Counted from the first letter of the stretch, positions 8,110 to 17,364 are shown. The stretch: 64,000 nt of DNA from Coprococcus sp. OM04-5BH (GCF_003482105.1 NZ_QULM01000001.1:310001-374000); one strand, 5' to 3'. The notes: generated from the sequence alone by a model not told the origin. Numbers and translations: made by a program.

Positions 8110-9801
8110 ATGAAAAACAAAATTATTGATTTACTTGCAGCGCAGATAGAAGGAATGTCTAAGGAAGATATTTCAGCTACTATTGAAATACCACCTAAGC
8201 CTGAAATGGGTGACTTTGCATTTCCTTGTTTCAGACTTGCCAAGACCATGCACAAAGCTCCTAATATGATTGCAGCAGACATTAAGGAAGCTATAGGCGA
8301 TGTGGATTACCTTGACAGGATTGAAGTAAAGGGTGCATACCTTAACTTCTTCGTTAAGACAGAAGTATTTGTTAAGTCAATGATAGAAGCAGCAAATTCC
8401 GAGAACTTTGGTGGATCAGATATAGGTGAAGGCAAGAATATCTGCCTTGACTACTCATCTCCTAACGTAGCCAAGAACTTCCATGTAGGTCACCTCAGAA
8501 CTACTATCATTGGTAATTCACTCTACAAGATCTTCTCTAAGCTTGGATACAATGCCATTAGAATTAACCACCTTGGTGACTGGGGTACACAGTTTGGTAA
8601 GCTCATCGTGGCTTACAAGGCATGGGGAAGCAAGGAAGCCGTAGAAAAAGACGGAATTTCAGAGCTTATGAAATTATATGTTAAATTCCATGAGGAAGCT
8701 GACAAGAACCCTGAATTAGTAGATGAAGCAAGGGCATGGTTTGCCAAGATGGAACATGGTGATGAGGAAGCCCTTTCAATCTGGCAATGGTTCAAGGATA
8801 TAAGCCTTGTTGAATATAAGAGAACCTACGATCTTCTTGGAGTAGACTTTGATTACTATTTAGGAGAAAGCTTCTACAGAGATAAGTGTCAGGAGGTTGT
8901 TGACAAGATAACAGAAGCCGGCTTACTGAAGGAAAGTGAAGGTGCAATGATCGTTGACCTTTCAGAGTATGACATGGCTCCATGTATAATCACAAAGAAG
9001 GACGGAAGCTCAATATATGCCACAAGAGACCTTGCGGCAATCTTCTACCGTAAGAAGACCTACAACTTCTGCAAATGTCTGTATGTGACCGGTCAGGAAC
9101 AGAAGCTTCATTTCGCACAGGTATTCAAGGTAGTAGAGCTTCTTGGAAATGAATGGGCAAAGGACCAGTTAGTTCATATTCCTTACGGACTTGTAAGTCT
9201 TGAAGGAGCTAAGCTTTCTACGAGAAACGGCAACATTATATATGCTGAGGATATTCTTCATGACGCCATTGAAAAGAGTCTTGAAATAATTACAGAGAAG
9301 AGTCCTAACCTTGAAAACAAGGAAGAGGTTGCCAAGATGGTTGGTGTAGGTTCAGTATTATTCAACGACTTATATAATCAAAGAATTAAGGATGTATCAT
9401 TCAGTTGGGATAAGGTACTTAACTTCGACGGCGAGACCGGTCCATATGTGCAGTATACACATGCAAGATGTTCCAGTGTTGTAAGACTTGCAGAAAACTT
9501 TGACCCATCTAATGAAGTTGATTTCTCAGTAATCACAGAACCGGACGCAATCTTCCTTCTTAAGGAAATCAACAGATTTCCTAAGGTTGTTCTTGACGCT
9601 GCTGATAAGTATGAGCCATCAATCGTTGCAAGATTTTCCGTTGATGTTGCTCAGGCATTTAACAAGTTCTACAACTCAACAAGAATAAATGTACCTGAGG
9701 AGAATGTCAAGAATGCCAGAGTAATGCTCACATACCTTACAAAGAAGACATTATCTGACGCACTTGAATTATTAGGTATTCAGGCACCGGAAGCAATGTA
9801 A
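8110..9801 (+). CDS. argS: Arginyl-tRNA synthetase
   Basis: This class I synthetase charges tRNA-Arg in the cytosol. The 563-aa product has the N-terminal Add-1 tRNA-binding domain and the HIGH-equivalent HVGH at residues 125-128 (SSPNVAKNFHVGHLR). The KMSKS-equivalent region GAKLSTRNGN lies near residue 370, and an anticodon-binding helical domain containing FNKFYNSTRI ends the protein. The start has AAAGG upstream at suitable spacing. A strong terminator follows. It precedes the parS-parAB block on the same strand; no T-box leader was seen in its 5' gap. Confidence 0.97.
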   Translation: MKNKIIDLLAAQIEGMSKEDISATIEIPPKPEMGDFAFPCFRLAKTMHKAPNMIAADIKEAIGDVDYLDRIEVKGAYLNFFVKTEVFVKSMIEAANSENFGGSDIGEGKNICLDYSSPNVAKNFHVGHLRTTIIGNSLYKIFSKLGYNAIRINHLGDWGTQFGKLIVAYKAWGSKEAVEKDGISELMKLYVKFHEEADKNPELVDEARAWFAKMEHGDEEALSIWQWFKDISLVEYKRTYDLLGVDFDYYLGESFYRDKCQEVVDKITEAGLLKESEGAMIVDLSEYDMAPCIITKKDGSSIYATRDLAAIFYRKKTYNFCKCLYVTGQEQKLHFAQVFKVVELLGNEWAKDQLVHIPYGLVSLEGAKLSTRNGNIIYAEDILHDAIEKSLEIITEKSPNLENKEEVAKMVGVGSVLFNDLYNQRIKDVSFSWDKVLNFDGETGPYVQYTHARCSSVVRLAENFDPSNEVDFSVITEPDAIFLLKEINRFPKVVLDAADKYEPSIVARFSVDVAQAFNKFYNSTRINVPEENVKNARVMLTYLTKKTLSDALELLGIQAPEAM

Positions 9802-9887
9802 TAAATTAAACTCAACTATATTGCAACAAAAATAATACAGAATAAAATATTAACAATAAATATAATGATTATTTAACAATGTCAAAG

Positions 9888-9930
9888 GATCCCCGGATTT
9901 ATATTTTAAATAAATCCGGGGATCACATTT
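9888..9930 (+). terminator. Terminator after argS
   Basis: GATCCCCGGATTTAT (9888-9902) pairs with ATAAATCCGGGGATC, ending at 9924, around a short AT loop. The run downstream is only modestly T-rich (ACATTTTAT). Confidence 0.8.
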
Positions 9931-9938
9931 TATAATAG

Positions 9939-9954
9939 TGTTTCACGTGAAACA
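9939..9954. promoter_or_regulatory. parS site 1
   Basis: TGTTTCACGTGAAACA is a perfect 16-bp match to the conserved parS sequence bound by ParB/Spo0J. It lies 363 bp upstream of parA. Confidence 0.97.
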
Positions 9955-10115
9955 TTCATGTGCTAATTTTTGAATATTGATATTTTTTCTTTAACATGTA
10001 GTAGTACATATTGGTTTTTGATATTTTTACCATCTATACTTTATTGTAAAATTATTTAAATTTTTCATTATATATTTTTTATCTGAAACCTATTTAAGTT
10101 TGAATTAATCATCAA

Positions 10116-10131
10116 TGTTTCACGTGAAACA
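10116..10131. promoter_or_regulatory. parS site 2
   Basis: A second perfect 16-bp parS palindrome, 177 bp from the first, in an otherwise AT-rich stretch without genes. Confidence 0.97.
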
Positions 10132-10232
10132 TTTAGCAAAAATAATTTCATTTTAGTAGTATTTAATATAGAAGAAACAATTTATAAGTGCTATAATATA
10201 CAAGCATTGTTTATAGTTCTCATTATATAAAA

Positions 10233-10248
10233 TGTTTCACGTGAAACA
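10233..10248. promoter_or_regulatory. parS site 3
   Basis: A third perfect 16-bp parS, 117 bp from the second and 69 bp before the parA start. It is close enough to overlap the parA promoter region, so autoregulation by ParB is plausible (inference). Confidence 0.97.
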
Positions 10249-10316
10249 TTCTATACATAAGAACATAATAACTCTACTACTAACTTATAGAGCCAACACA
10301 ATAAAGGAGAGATAAC

Positions 10317-11090
10317 GTGGGAAGAATTATTGCTGTAGCTAACCAGAAGGGTGGTGTTGGCAAAACCACAACTGCAATAAATGTTGCAGCATGTCTGGCT
10401 AAGAAAGGAAAGAGAGTTCTTGCGGTTGACCTTGATCCCCAGGGCAATATGACCAGTGGTCTTGGTATAGATAAGAATGATCTTGGCTACACTGTATATG
10501 ATATGATGACTGACCAGTGCAATATTGGTGAGTGTATGCTTATAAATGTCTTTCCAAACCTGAATGTAATACCCGCCAGCCGTGAATTGGCAGGAGCAGA
10601 GGTAGAATTTGTGGGTATGGAGGATATGCAGCATATTCTTAAGAACAACCTCAAGAAGGTGAAGTCAAAGTATGATTTCATTATTATTGATTGTCCACCT
10701 GCACTTGGAATGTTGACAGTAAATGCCTTAACTGCTGCAAATACTGTTTTAGTTCCAATACAATGTGAGTTTTTTGCATTGGACGGCTTATCACAGCTTA
10801 TATATACTGTAAATCTTATTAAAAAGAAACTTAACAGAACCCTTAAGATTGAGGGTGTAGTATTTACAATGTATGATTCAAGAACAAATCTGTCAGCTCA
10901 GGTTGTGGAAAATGTTCGTGAAAATCTTACACAAAATATCTACAATACCGTTATTCCTAGAAATGTTCGTCTTGCAGAGGCACCAAGCTATGGACTTCCT
11001 ATTATTATATATGATCCAAAGTCAGCCGGTGCAGAGCACTATATGATGCTTGCAGACGAAATAATTGAGAATGACATTGTAACAGTTTAA
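10317..11090 (+). CDS. parA: ParA/Soj chromosome-partitioning ATPase
   Basis: ParA (Soj) is a DNA-binding Walker ATPase that works with ParB/parS to segregate the origin and, in Bacillus, modulates DnaA. The deviant Walker A NQKGGVGKTTTA is at about residues 9-20, and further conserved stretches are DLDPQGN and IIDCPPALG. The 257-aa length is normal. It starts with GTG at 10317, with AAAGGAG 7-8 nt upstream. Three parS sites lie in its 5' gap and parB follows after 272 bp of repeat-rich DNA. The closing motif RLAEAPSYGLPI is typical of Soj. Confidence 0.97.
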   Translation: MGRIIAVANQKGGVGKTTTAINVAACLAKKGKRVLAVDLDPQGNMTSGLGIDKNDLGYTVYDMMTDQCNIGECMLINVFPNLNVIPASRELAGAEVEFVGMEDMQHILKNNLKKVKSKYDFIIIDCPPALGMLTVNALTAANTVLVPIQCEFFALDGLSQLIYTVNLIKKKLNRTLKIEGVVFTMYDSRTNLSAQVVENVRENLTQNIYNTVIPRNVRLAEAPSYGLPIIIYDPKSAGAEHYMMLADEIIENDIVTV

Positions 11091-11231
11091 GTCAATATTT
11101 TATCAAACAATATTAAATTTAAACGTTTATTATGGCTAATCACTTATTATGCTAATTAACATTAAACTTAAACGCTATTAGAAACAGACTGATTAAACTT
11201 AATATTATTCAAATGTATTTAGTTTAGATTA

Positions 11232-11340
11232 TATTGAGCTTAAATGCCTACTTAATATAAATAGTATTGAGTTTAAATGCTTACTTAAACATAATAGTAT
11301 TAACCTTAAATCAAATACTGTTAAGCTAACCAGTATTAAA
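11232..11340 (+). repeat. Degenerate 33-bp tandem repeats between parA and parB
   Basis: Two units of exactly 33 bp (11232-11264 and 11265-11297) share TATTGAG-TTAAATGC-TACTTAA. A third, diverged unit (11298-11333, TATTAACCTTAAAT) and a partial fourth follow. Looser forms (ATTAAACTTAAACG) occur from 11105 to 11200. The gap contains no ORF. The role is unknown; a ParB- or other protein-binding array or a slipped-strand duplication are options. Confidence 0.6.
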
Positions 11341-11362
11341 ATTGAACAAAGGAGTATTTTAA

Positions 11363-12313
11363 ATGGCAGTAAAAAGAGGAGGATTAGGCAAGGGTCTTTC
11401 CGATCTTATTCCTACCGATGATTTTGGTTCTTCAAATAACAAGTCATCAGGTAAGAATACTGTAACCAAAACTGTCACAAAGGAAGTAGTCAAGGAGGTT
11501 GTTAAAGAGGTTGAGAAAACTCTTAAGATTACCGAAATTGAACCAAACCATGGACAGCCAAGAAAGAATTTTGATGAAGATGCCCTTAATGAACTGGCGG
11601 AATCCATCAAACAATTTGGTGTATTGGAACCCCTGATCGTAACTAAGAAAGATAAATATTATGAAATAATTGCAGGTGAGCGTCGTTGGAGGGCAGCAAG
11701 AATTGCCGGGATTAAAGAAGTTCCTGTAGTTATCAGAGATTACACTCCTAAGGAGATAATGGAGATATCTCTTATTGAGAATATACAGAGAGAAGATCTT
11801 AACCCTATTGAAGAAGCTCTGGCATATGAAAGTCTTATAAATGAGTACAATCTCAAACAAGATGAGGTTGCAGAACGAGTTTCAAAAAGCCGTTCTACCA
11901 TCACTAATTCGTTAAGATTATTGAAGTTATGTGATAAGGTTCGCCAGATGGTTATAGACGGTATGCTTACAACCGGACATGTACGTGCTCTTGTTCCCAT
12001 TGAAGATGAAGAGCTTCAGTATGAAGTGGCAATGGCTATATTTGATCAGAACTTAAGTGTCCGAGAAACAGAAGCATTTGTCAAGAAGGTATTAAAGCAA
12101 TTAGAAGAAACCAATAAGCCGGAAACTGAGAAGCAGGCAGAGAAAGACTTGAGTGTATTCTACTCAGAACTTGAAACAAGATTAAAGGATATACTAGGTG
12201 CCAAGATTTCAATAAAAGCAAAGAATAACGGCAAAGGTAAGATTGAAATTGATTACTACTCTCAGGACGAGCTTGATCGTATAACTGAGATGTTATATTC
12301 CATAAACAGATAA
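11363..12313 (+). CDS. parB: ParB/Spo0J chromosome-partitioning protein (CTPase)
   Basis: ParB binds parS, spreads as a CTP-dependent clamp and recruits SMC. The 316-aa protein starts with the family's MAVKRGGLGKGLSDLIP. The ParB N domain follows, with the CTP-binding region containing GERRWRAARIAG and the ENIQREDLNPIEEA stretch. A helix-turn-helix near SKSRSTITNSLRLL and a C-terminal dimerisation domain complete it. There is a longer than usual Lys/Val/Thr-rich linker at about residues 28-50. AAAGGAG precedes the ATG. It is followed 11 nt later by the DUF4446 gene, so the two are co-transcribed. Confidence 0.97.
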   Translation: MAVKRGGLGKGLSDLIPTDDFGSSNNKSSGKNTVTKTVTKEVVKEVVKEVEKTLKITEIEPNHGQPRKNFDEDALNELAESIKQFGVLEPLIVTKKDKYYEIIAGERRWRAARIAGIKEVPVVIRDYTPKEIMEISLIENIQREDLNPIEEALAYESLINEYNLKQDEVAERVSKSRSTITNSLRLLKLCDKVRQMVIDGMLTTGHVRALVPIEDEELQYEVAMAIFDQNLSVRETEAFVKKVLKQLEETNKPETEKQAEKDLSVFYSELETRLKDILGAKISIKAKNNGKGKIEIDYYSQDELDRITEMLYSINR

Positions 12314-12324
12314 GGTGGCATAGT

Positions 12325-12855
12325 ATGAACAGTAAAATACTAAGTAAAATAGGTATTGATCCGGCCTACATACTAATAATACTGCTTATTCTGATAGTTA
12401 TATTATTTGTTTTATTATTTTATGTTATGGCCAATATGAAGCAGCGAAACAAGGAAATCAGTATTTTACTTAACGGAACCTCAGGTGCTGATCTTGAAGA
12501 TATAATAATGAAGAGATTTGCAGAAATGGACGCCGTTAAGAATAATTCCAGACGACTTACAAAGGAGCACAAGGAAATACAAGAATACCTGGGAAACTGT
12601 ATAAGTAAGGTTGCTTTGGTAAAATATGATGCCTTTGAGGGTATGGGTGGAAGCCTAAGCTTCGCACTTGCTCTTCTCGACAGTGACAATAATGGTGTTG
12701 TACTTAACTGTATGCACTCAAGAGAAGGCTGCTTTAATTACGCAAAAGAAATCATCAAGGGAGAGTCCTATGTAGCCTTATCTGAAGAAGAAAAAGAGGC
12801 TATTGAGCGAGCCAAAACGCTTGATGAAGAAATTTCAGAGATTATTGAAAGTTAA
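12325..12855 (+). CDS. DUF4446-family membrane-anchored protein
   Basis: The 176-aa product has one N-terminal transmembrane helix (about residues 13-35). A short coiled segment and a conserved C-terminal domain follow, with VALVKYDAFEGMGGSLSFALALLD and NSMHSREGC-like residues (NCMHSREGC). I recognise this as the DUF4446 family, usually found beside parB in Clostridia; its function is not known to me. It starts 11 nt after parB with AGGTGG upstream. The following 190 bp is AT-rich with short repeated AACTGATA/TATTTTT strings and no gene. Confidence 0.8.
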   Translation: MNSKILSKIGIDPAYILIILLILIVILFVLLFYVMANMKQRNKEISILLNGTSGADLEDIIMKRFAEMDAVKNNSRRLTKEHKEIQEYLGNCISKVALVKYDAFEGMGGSLSFALALLDSDNNGVVLNCMHSREGCFNYAKEIIKGESYVALSEEEKEAIERAKTLDEEISEIIES

Positions 12856-13048
12856 TAATTTGGTTTATCTATATTTTTTAACTATTATTTTAACTGATAT
12901 TTTTAACTGATACTTTCAGCTAATATTTTTAATTAATATTTCAGATGATTTATATATAGTTTTTTGACTATAGTCAATAATTTTAATTATATATCAAGTT
13001 TATTATTAGATTAATTTGGTAATACTATTTTATACAAGGAGAAGAAAG

Positions 13049-14335
13049 ATGATAGCCATTAAGTTTTTAAGAGAAAATCCAGACGTAGTAAAACAGAACA
13101 TTAAGAACAAATTTCAGGACAGCAAGCTTCCACTTGTTGATGAAGTTATTGAACTGGATGCCAGGTCAAGGGCAATAAAGCAGGAAGCTGATGACCTTCG
13201 TGCCAAGAGAAATACTCTTTCAAAGCAGATCGGAGCTTTAATGGCACAGGGCAAAAAGGAAGAAGCTGAAGAAGTTAAGAAGCAGGTTGCTGCACAGGCA
13301 TCAAGACTTAAAGAGCTTGAGTCATTACAGCCTGAGGTTGATTCTAAAGTCAAGGAGATCATGATGGTTATTCCTAATATCATTGATCCTTCTGTTCCTA
13401 TCGGTAAGGATGATTCTGAAAATGTAGAGATCGAGAAGTTCGGTGATCCTGTTGTTCCTGACTTTGAAATTCCTTATCATTCAGAAATAATGGAAAGCTT
13501 AAATGGTCTTGATCTTGATTCAGCAAGAAGAGTTGCAGGTAATGGTTTCTACTATTTAATGGGAGACATTGCAAGACTTCACTCAGCAGTTATATCATAT
13601 GCAAGAGACTTTATGATTGACAGAGGATTTACATATTGTATTCCTCCATACATGATCAGAAGCAATGTAGTTACAGGCGTTATGAGTTTCGCAGAAATGG
13701 ACGCTATGATGTATAAAATTGAAGGCGAAGACCTTTACCTTATCGGTACATCAGAACACTCAATGATCGGTAAGTTTATCGACCAGATCATCCCTGAGGA
13801 TCAGCTTCCACAGACCCTCACAAGCTACTCTCCTTGTTTCAGAAAAGAAAAAGGTGCTCATGGTATAGAGGAGCGTGGTGTATATAGAATACATCAGTTT
13901 GAGAAGCAGGAAATGATTGTTGTCTGCAAGCCGGAAGAGAGCAAGATGTGGTTTGATAAATTATGGAAGAACACTGTAGACCTCTTCCGTTCATTAGATA
14001 TTCCTGTAAGAACCCTCGAATGTTGTTCAGGTGATCTTGCAGATCTTAAGGTTAAGTCTCTTGATGTTGAGGCATGGTCTCCTCGTCAGAAGAAGTATTT
14101 TGAGGTTGGTAGCTGTTCAAATCTCGGTGACGCACAGGCAAGAAGACTTCAGATCCGTGTTAAGGATTCAAATGGTAATAAGTACCTTGCTCATACCCTT
14201 AATAACACTGTTGTTGCACCACCTAGAATGCTTATTGCATTCCTTGAGAACAACCTTCAGGCAGATGGTTCCGTAAGAATACCTGAAGTTCTCCGTCCAT
14301 ACATGGGTGGCAAGGAAAAGCTTGAGAAGAAATAA
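13049..14335 (+). CDS. serS: Seryl-tRNA synthetase
   Basis: This class II synthetase charges tRNA-Ser and tRNA-Sec. It has the long antiparallel coiled-coil tRNA-binding arm (about residues 30-100), then motif 2 (SPCFRKEKGAHGIEERGVYRIHQFEKQE) and motif 3 (PPRMLIAFLEN). The frame is open from 13016, but MIAIKFLRENPDVVKQN at 13049 is the family start and has AAGGAG at correct spacing, giving 428 aa. The next gene begins 15 nt after the stop. No T-box leader is visible in the AT-rich 5' gap. Confidence 0.97.
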   Translation: MIAIKFLRENPDVVKQNIKNKFQDSKLPLVDEVIELDARSRAIKQEADDLRAKRNTLSKQIGALMAQGKKEEAEEVKKQVAAQASRLKELESLQPEVDSKVKEIMMVIPNIIDPSVPIGKDDSENVEIEKFGDPVVPDFEIPYHSEIMESLNGLDLDSARRVAGNGFYYLMGDIARLHSAVISYARDFMIDRGFTYCIPPYMIRSNVVTGVMSFAEMDAMMYKIEGEDLYLIGTSEHSMIGKFIDQIIPEDQLPQTLTSYSPCFRKEKGAHGIEERGVYRIHQFEKQEMIVVCKPEESKMWFDKLWKNTVDLFRSLDIPVRTLECCSGDLADLKVKSLDVEAWSPRQKKYFEVGSCSNLGDAQARRLQIRVKDSNGNKYLAHTLNNTVVAPPRMLIAFLENNLQADGSVRIPEVLRPYMGGKEKLEKK

Positions 14336-14350
14336 TATCGGAGGTAATGC

Positions 14351-15232
14351 ATGCATAGTTATTTGCGAGCTATTGGATTTTCAAAAATTACATCCCGAAT
14401 GCTGCTTGAGCCCGTATATAGAAAAGTTTTAGCCGAGCCTACAAGAAAGACCGTTACCTCTGTCAGTGCTGATACCAAGATTATCCAGTTAGACAGAGAT
14501 TTCGGTGACGGCTTTGGTTTGTCTCTGGTTGGAGAGATTGCTGCAGACGGTTCTCTCTCCATAGAGCATTATTTTCCTTATGTGACATCGGATCAGCTCA
14601 CCAATCAGGAATGTATATATATTGAAAAACATGGCGACAAAGAAGCATTTGCAGGTATAAGCGATTCATACGAGCTTGGCATGACACTAATATTTTTCCT
14701 TAGAAATATAGCCCAATATGAACACACAACCTGGCTCAATGTATCAAATCTGTACATGAACAAGGTTTATCTGTCTGCCCTTTCAACCCAGGGAAAGATA
14801 ATACTAAACATATCTCCTCAGGAAGATTCCGGACATGCTGAAGAATCCGGAATTAACCAGGCAAATAGAAGCAAACTCCTGGAGGCTGCAAGGCAGGGAG
14901 ACAAGACTGCCCTGGAAAGTCTCACGCTGGATGATATGGACACCTATTCCCTGATAAATAAAAGAGTCAGACATGAGGATATCCTTTCTATAGTTGATAC
15001 GAATTTCATGCCATACGGTATTGAGACAGAGCACTACTCCCTTATCGGAAACATCTTAAAGGTTGAGGAAAAGGTTAATTCCTTTACTGGTGAACATATT
15101 TATATCCTTACTGTTCAGACAAATGATATTGCCATGACCATAGCCATAAGTAAAGAAGACCTTATGGGTGAACCGGCTGTAGGAAGAAGATTTAAAGGTG
15201 TTGTATGGCTTCAGGGTCTTGTTGTATTGTAA
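14351..15232 (+). CDS. DUF3881-like conserved protein
   Basis: The 293-aa product is soluble by sequence, with no signal or membrane helix. It begins MHSYLRAIGFSKI, which I associate with DUF3881, a family largely confined to Lachnospiraceae that often follows serS. The C-terminal third (HYSLIGNILKVEEKVNSFTGE) looks like a beta-rich domain. Function is unknown. It starts 15 nt after serS with GGAGG upstream, so it is co-expressed with the synthetase. Confidence 0.65.
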   Translation: MHSYLRAIGFSKITSRMLLEPVYRKVLAEPTRKTVTSVSADTKIIQLDRDFGDGFGLSLVGEIAADGSLSIEHYFPYVTSDQLTNQECIYIEKHGDKEAFAGISDSYELGMTLIFFLRNIAQYEHTTWLNVSNLYMNKVYLSALSTQGKIILNISPQEDSGHAEESGINQANRSKLLEAARQGDKTALESLTLDDMDTYSLINKRVRHEDILSIVDTNFMPYGIETEHYSLIGNILKVEEKVNSFTGEHIYILTVQTNDIAMTIAISKEDLMGEPAVGRRFKGVVWLQGLVVL

Positions 15233-15398
15233 AAGTATGGATAACTTAAGACAAAATCTTTTACCCGAAAAGTGATTGTATATCATTTGACATTTGGTAA
15301 TATATATATATATTATGTTATTAAATATATAATGATAGTATATTATCCCACAGGGTATTTACATTTTCAAAAATATATAGTAAACTTATAAAGTTGAT

Positions 15399-15472
15399 GC
15401 ATCTGTAGCTCAGTAGGATAGAGCGTCCGCCTCCTAAGCGGAAGGTCGTGGGTTCGAATCCCGCCAGGTGCA
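15399..15472 (+). tRNA. tRNA-Arg (anticodon CCU)
   Basis: A complete 74-nt cloverleaf. The acceptor GCATCTG (15399-15405) pairs with CAGGTGC (15465-15471) with one G-U pair, and the discriminator is A. The anticodon stem TCCGC/GCGGA encloses CTCCTAA, giving CCT. The T arm has GGGTTCGAATCCC. A T-run (15474-15480) follows. A TTGACA at 15287-15292 with TATTAT 18 nt later may be a distant promoter. Confidence 0.95.
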
Positions 15473-15502
15473 TATTTTTTAATACTCGTGAGGATTTCTT
15501 TT

Positions 15503-16462
15503 ATGAATTATATAGTTATGGACCTGGAATGGAATCAAAGCTACTCAGGTCACATGGGAGAACATCCGCGAATGCCTTTTGAAATTATAGAAATTGGTGC
15601 TGTCAAGGTAGACAAGAACTTCAATATAATTGATGAATATTGCAGCCTTGTACGACCGAGAATATATAAGAAACTTCATTCAAAGATTCGTTCTATACTA
15701 AATTATGATGAATATGACCTCAACACCAAGGGTCGTGGTTTCAAAGAAGTCTGCAATGAATTTCTAAAATGGTGTGGTGATGATTACATGTTCTGTACCT
15801 GGGGTCCTATGGATCTTACAGAGCTTCAGACAAATATGGATTTCTACTATATGCCTAAGTTACCACGTCCTGTGAAGTTCATTAACCTGCAGCAGATATA
15901 TGCTGACAAGGCATCAGGTAAGGATAAGAGGAGTGCTAGTGTAAGCAAGCTTGAAAAAGCTGTATCTGAACTCAATATTCCTGAAGATATGCCATTTCAC
16001 TCAGCTCTCAACGATTCAAAATATACTGCTCTGGTTATGAAAGCAATGAAACCAAAAAATATCAACAATCAATATTCTTTTGATCTTTATATCCATCCAT
16101 CGGATATTAAGGACGAGATTACTGACAGACACAACAATATGTATGAATATATTACACGAACCTTTAAAACCAAACAGGAAGCTCTCGATGATCCGAAGGT
16201 ATCTGAGGTAAGATGTTACAAGTGTAATAAGAAGGTCACTAAGAAAATCAAATGGTTTGCCAACAGCCCTTCATCATACATAAGCGTTGGAAAATGCTGG
16301 CACCACGGTTATTTCTGTGGAAAGATTAAATTCAAGCCGGATAACGAAGGATACTATATAGTTAAGACTATAAAGCCTATTGATAAATCAGGTATTGAAG
16401 AGATCAATATAAAGCAGGAAGAGATCCGCGAGAGACGTAAAGAAAAGCGTCACAACAAATAA
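15503..16462 (+). CDS. DEDDh 3'-5' exonuclease (RNase T/DnaQ-like)
   Basis: The N-terminal about 190 residues form a DnaQ-like exonuclease domain. Motif I is VMDLEWNQ with EIIEIGAV, motif II lies around the WGPMDL segment, and motif III is HSALNDSKYTALV (His and Asp of DEDDh). These proteins resemble KapD/ERI-1-type nucleases acting on RNA or DNA ends; the natural substrate is unknown. The C-terminal part has a CYKCNKKV...CWHHGYFC Cys/His set that may bind zinc. A GTG at 15488 is in frame, but the ATG at 15503 has GAGG at about 9 nt and gives 319 aa starting MNYIVMDLEW. It lies 30 nt after tRNA-Arg. Confidence 0.85.
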   Translation: MNYIVMDLEWNQSYSGHMGEHPRMPFEIIEIGAVKVDKNFNIIDEYCSLVRPRIYKKLHSKIRSILNYDEYDLNTKGRGFKEVCNEFLKWCGDDYMFCTWGPMDLTELQTNMDFYYMPKLPRPVKFINLQQIYADKASGKDKRSASVSKLEKAVSELNIPEDMPFHSALNDSKYTALVMKAMKPKNINNQYSFDLYIHPSDIKDEITDRHNNMYEYITRTFKTKQEALDDPKVSEVRCYKCNKKVTKKIKWFANSPSSYISVGKCWHHGYFCGKIKFKPDNEGYYIVKTIKPIDKSGIEEINIKQEEIRERRKEKRHNK

Positions 16463-16591
16463 AATATATTAGTTTTATCAAGAATTTATTTTATAAATTT
16501 CATAAACGACCACTTAATTTTGGATTGAAGTATCAGCTATATTACCTGTCTTTGGCAGTAGACTGATAAGACATAAAAAGAATATATTTAC

Positions 16592-16625
16592 AAAAAAAGA
16601 AAACCTTTTCAGGTTTTCTTTTTTT
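16592..16625. terminator. Bidirectional terminator between convergent exonuclease and rsmG genes
   Basis: AAAAAAAGAAAACC pairs with GGTTTTCTTTTTTT around a TTTTCA loop, giving a T-run on either strand. It separates the plus-strand block on the left from the minus-strand rpmH-rsmG arm. The remainder of 16463-16591 shows no feature. Confidence 0.85.
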
Positions 16626-17358
16626 ACGCCAACGGCTTCTTTGTAACCGTACCTGCTTTTCTTGGATACTTCATATCCGTAGACTGAATTTTCTTCACAA
16701 ATACAAACTTTCTCTCTGCGTCGATCTCAGGAATATTTGTAGTGAATATGTTCTCCACCTGTCCTCCAAGGATACGGATTGCCTTCTTTCCACTCTGCAT
16801 TTCTTCCTTATCATTTTCATTAAGGGCAACTGATTTGTAAGGAATAAAGTATCCCCCTACCTTTGCAAATGGCAGGCAGAACTCTGATAATGCTGCCAGT
16901 GCTGATACTGCCCTTGAAACCACAAGATCATACTGTTCCCTGTATTTCATATTCTTACCGCCATCCTCAGCTCTCATATGAACTGTCTCAATATCGGTAA
17001 TTCCGAGGGTCTTGATCACCTCATCAAGAAATGTAAGTCTCTTCTGAAGGGAATCCATAAGAGTTATCTTAAGCTCCGGAAAAGCTATCTTAAGGGGTAT
17101 TCCCGGAAATCCTGCACCTGTTCCAACGTCTATAACCTTCAAAGGTTCTTTCATATCTTTAAACTTAGCAATAAGAAGACTGTCTGCAAAATGCTTATAC
17201 ATTACATCCTTCTTCTCTGTTATGGAGGTCAAATTCATTACCTTATTCCACTCAATAAGCATTTCATAATATATATTGAACTGACTGATCTGCTCATCAT
17301 TCAGTTCCACTCCAAACTGTCCACATATATCCTTTAATAATTCCATACTTTTTTCCAT
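16624..17358 (-). CDS. rsmG: 16S rRNA (guanine-N7-)-methyltransferase RsmG (GidB)
   Basis: RsmG methylates G527 in the 530 loop of 16S rRNA, and its loss gives low-level streptomycin resistance. The SAM-binding motif VIDVGTGAGFPGIPLKI (about residues 70-86) and the downstream SRAVSALAALSEFCLPF are diagnostic. The 244-aa length is normal. The ATG at 17358 follows AGGAA closely, and a second ATG at 17346 is possible. It begins 6 nt after the mnmG stop, completing the classic mnmE-mnmG-rsmG order. Confidence 0.97.
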   Translation of the reverse strand: MEKSMELLKDICGQFGVELNDEQISQFNIYYEMLIEWNKVMNLTSITEKKDVMYKHFADSLLIAKFKDMKEPLKVIDVGTGAGFPGIPLKIAFPELKITLMDSLQKRLTFLDEVIKTLGITDIETVHMRAEDGGKNMKYREQYDLVVSRAVSALAALSEFCLPFAKVGGYFIPYKSVALNENDKEEMQSGKKAIRILGGQVENIFTTNIPEIDAERKFVFVKKIQSTDMKYPRKAGTVTKKPLA

Positions 17359-17364
17359 TTCCTG

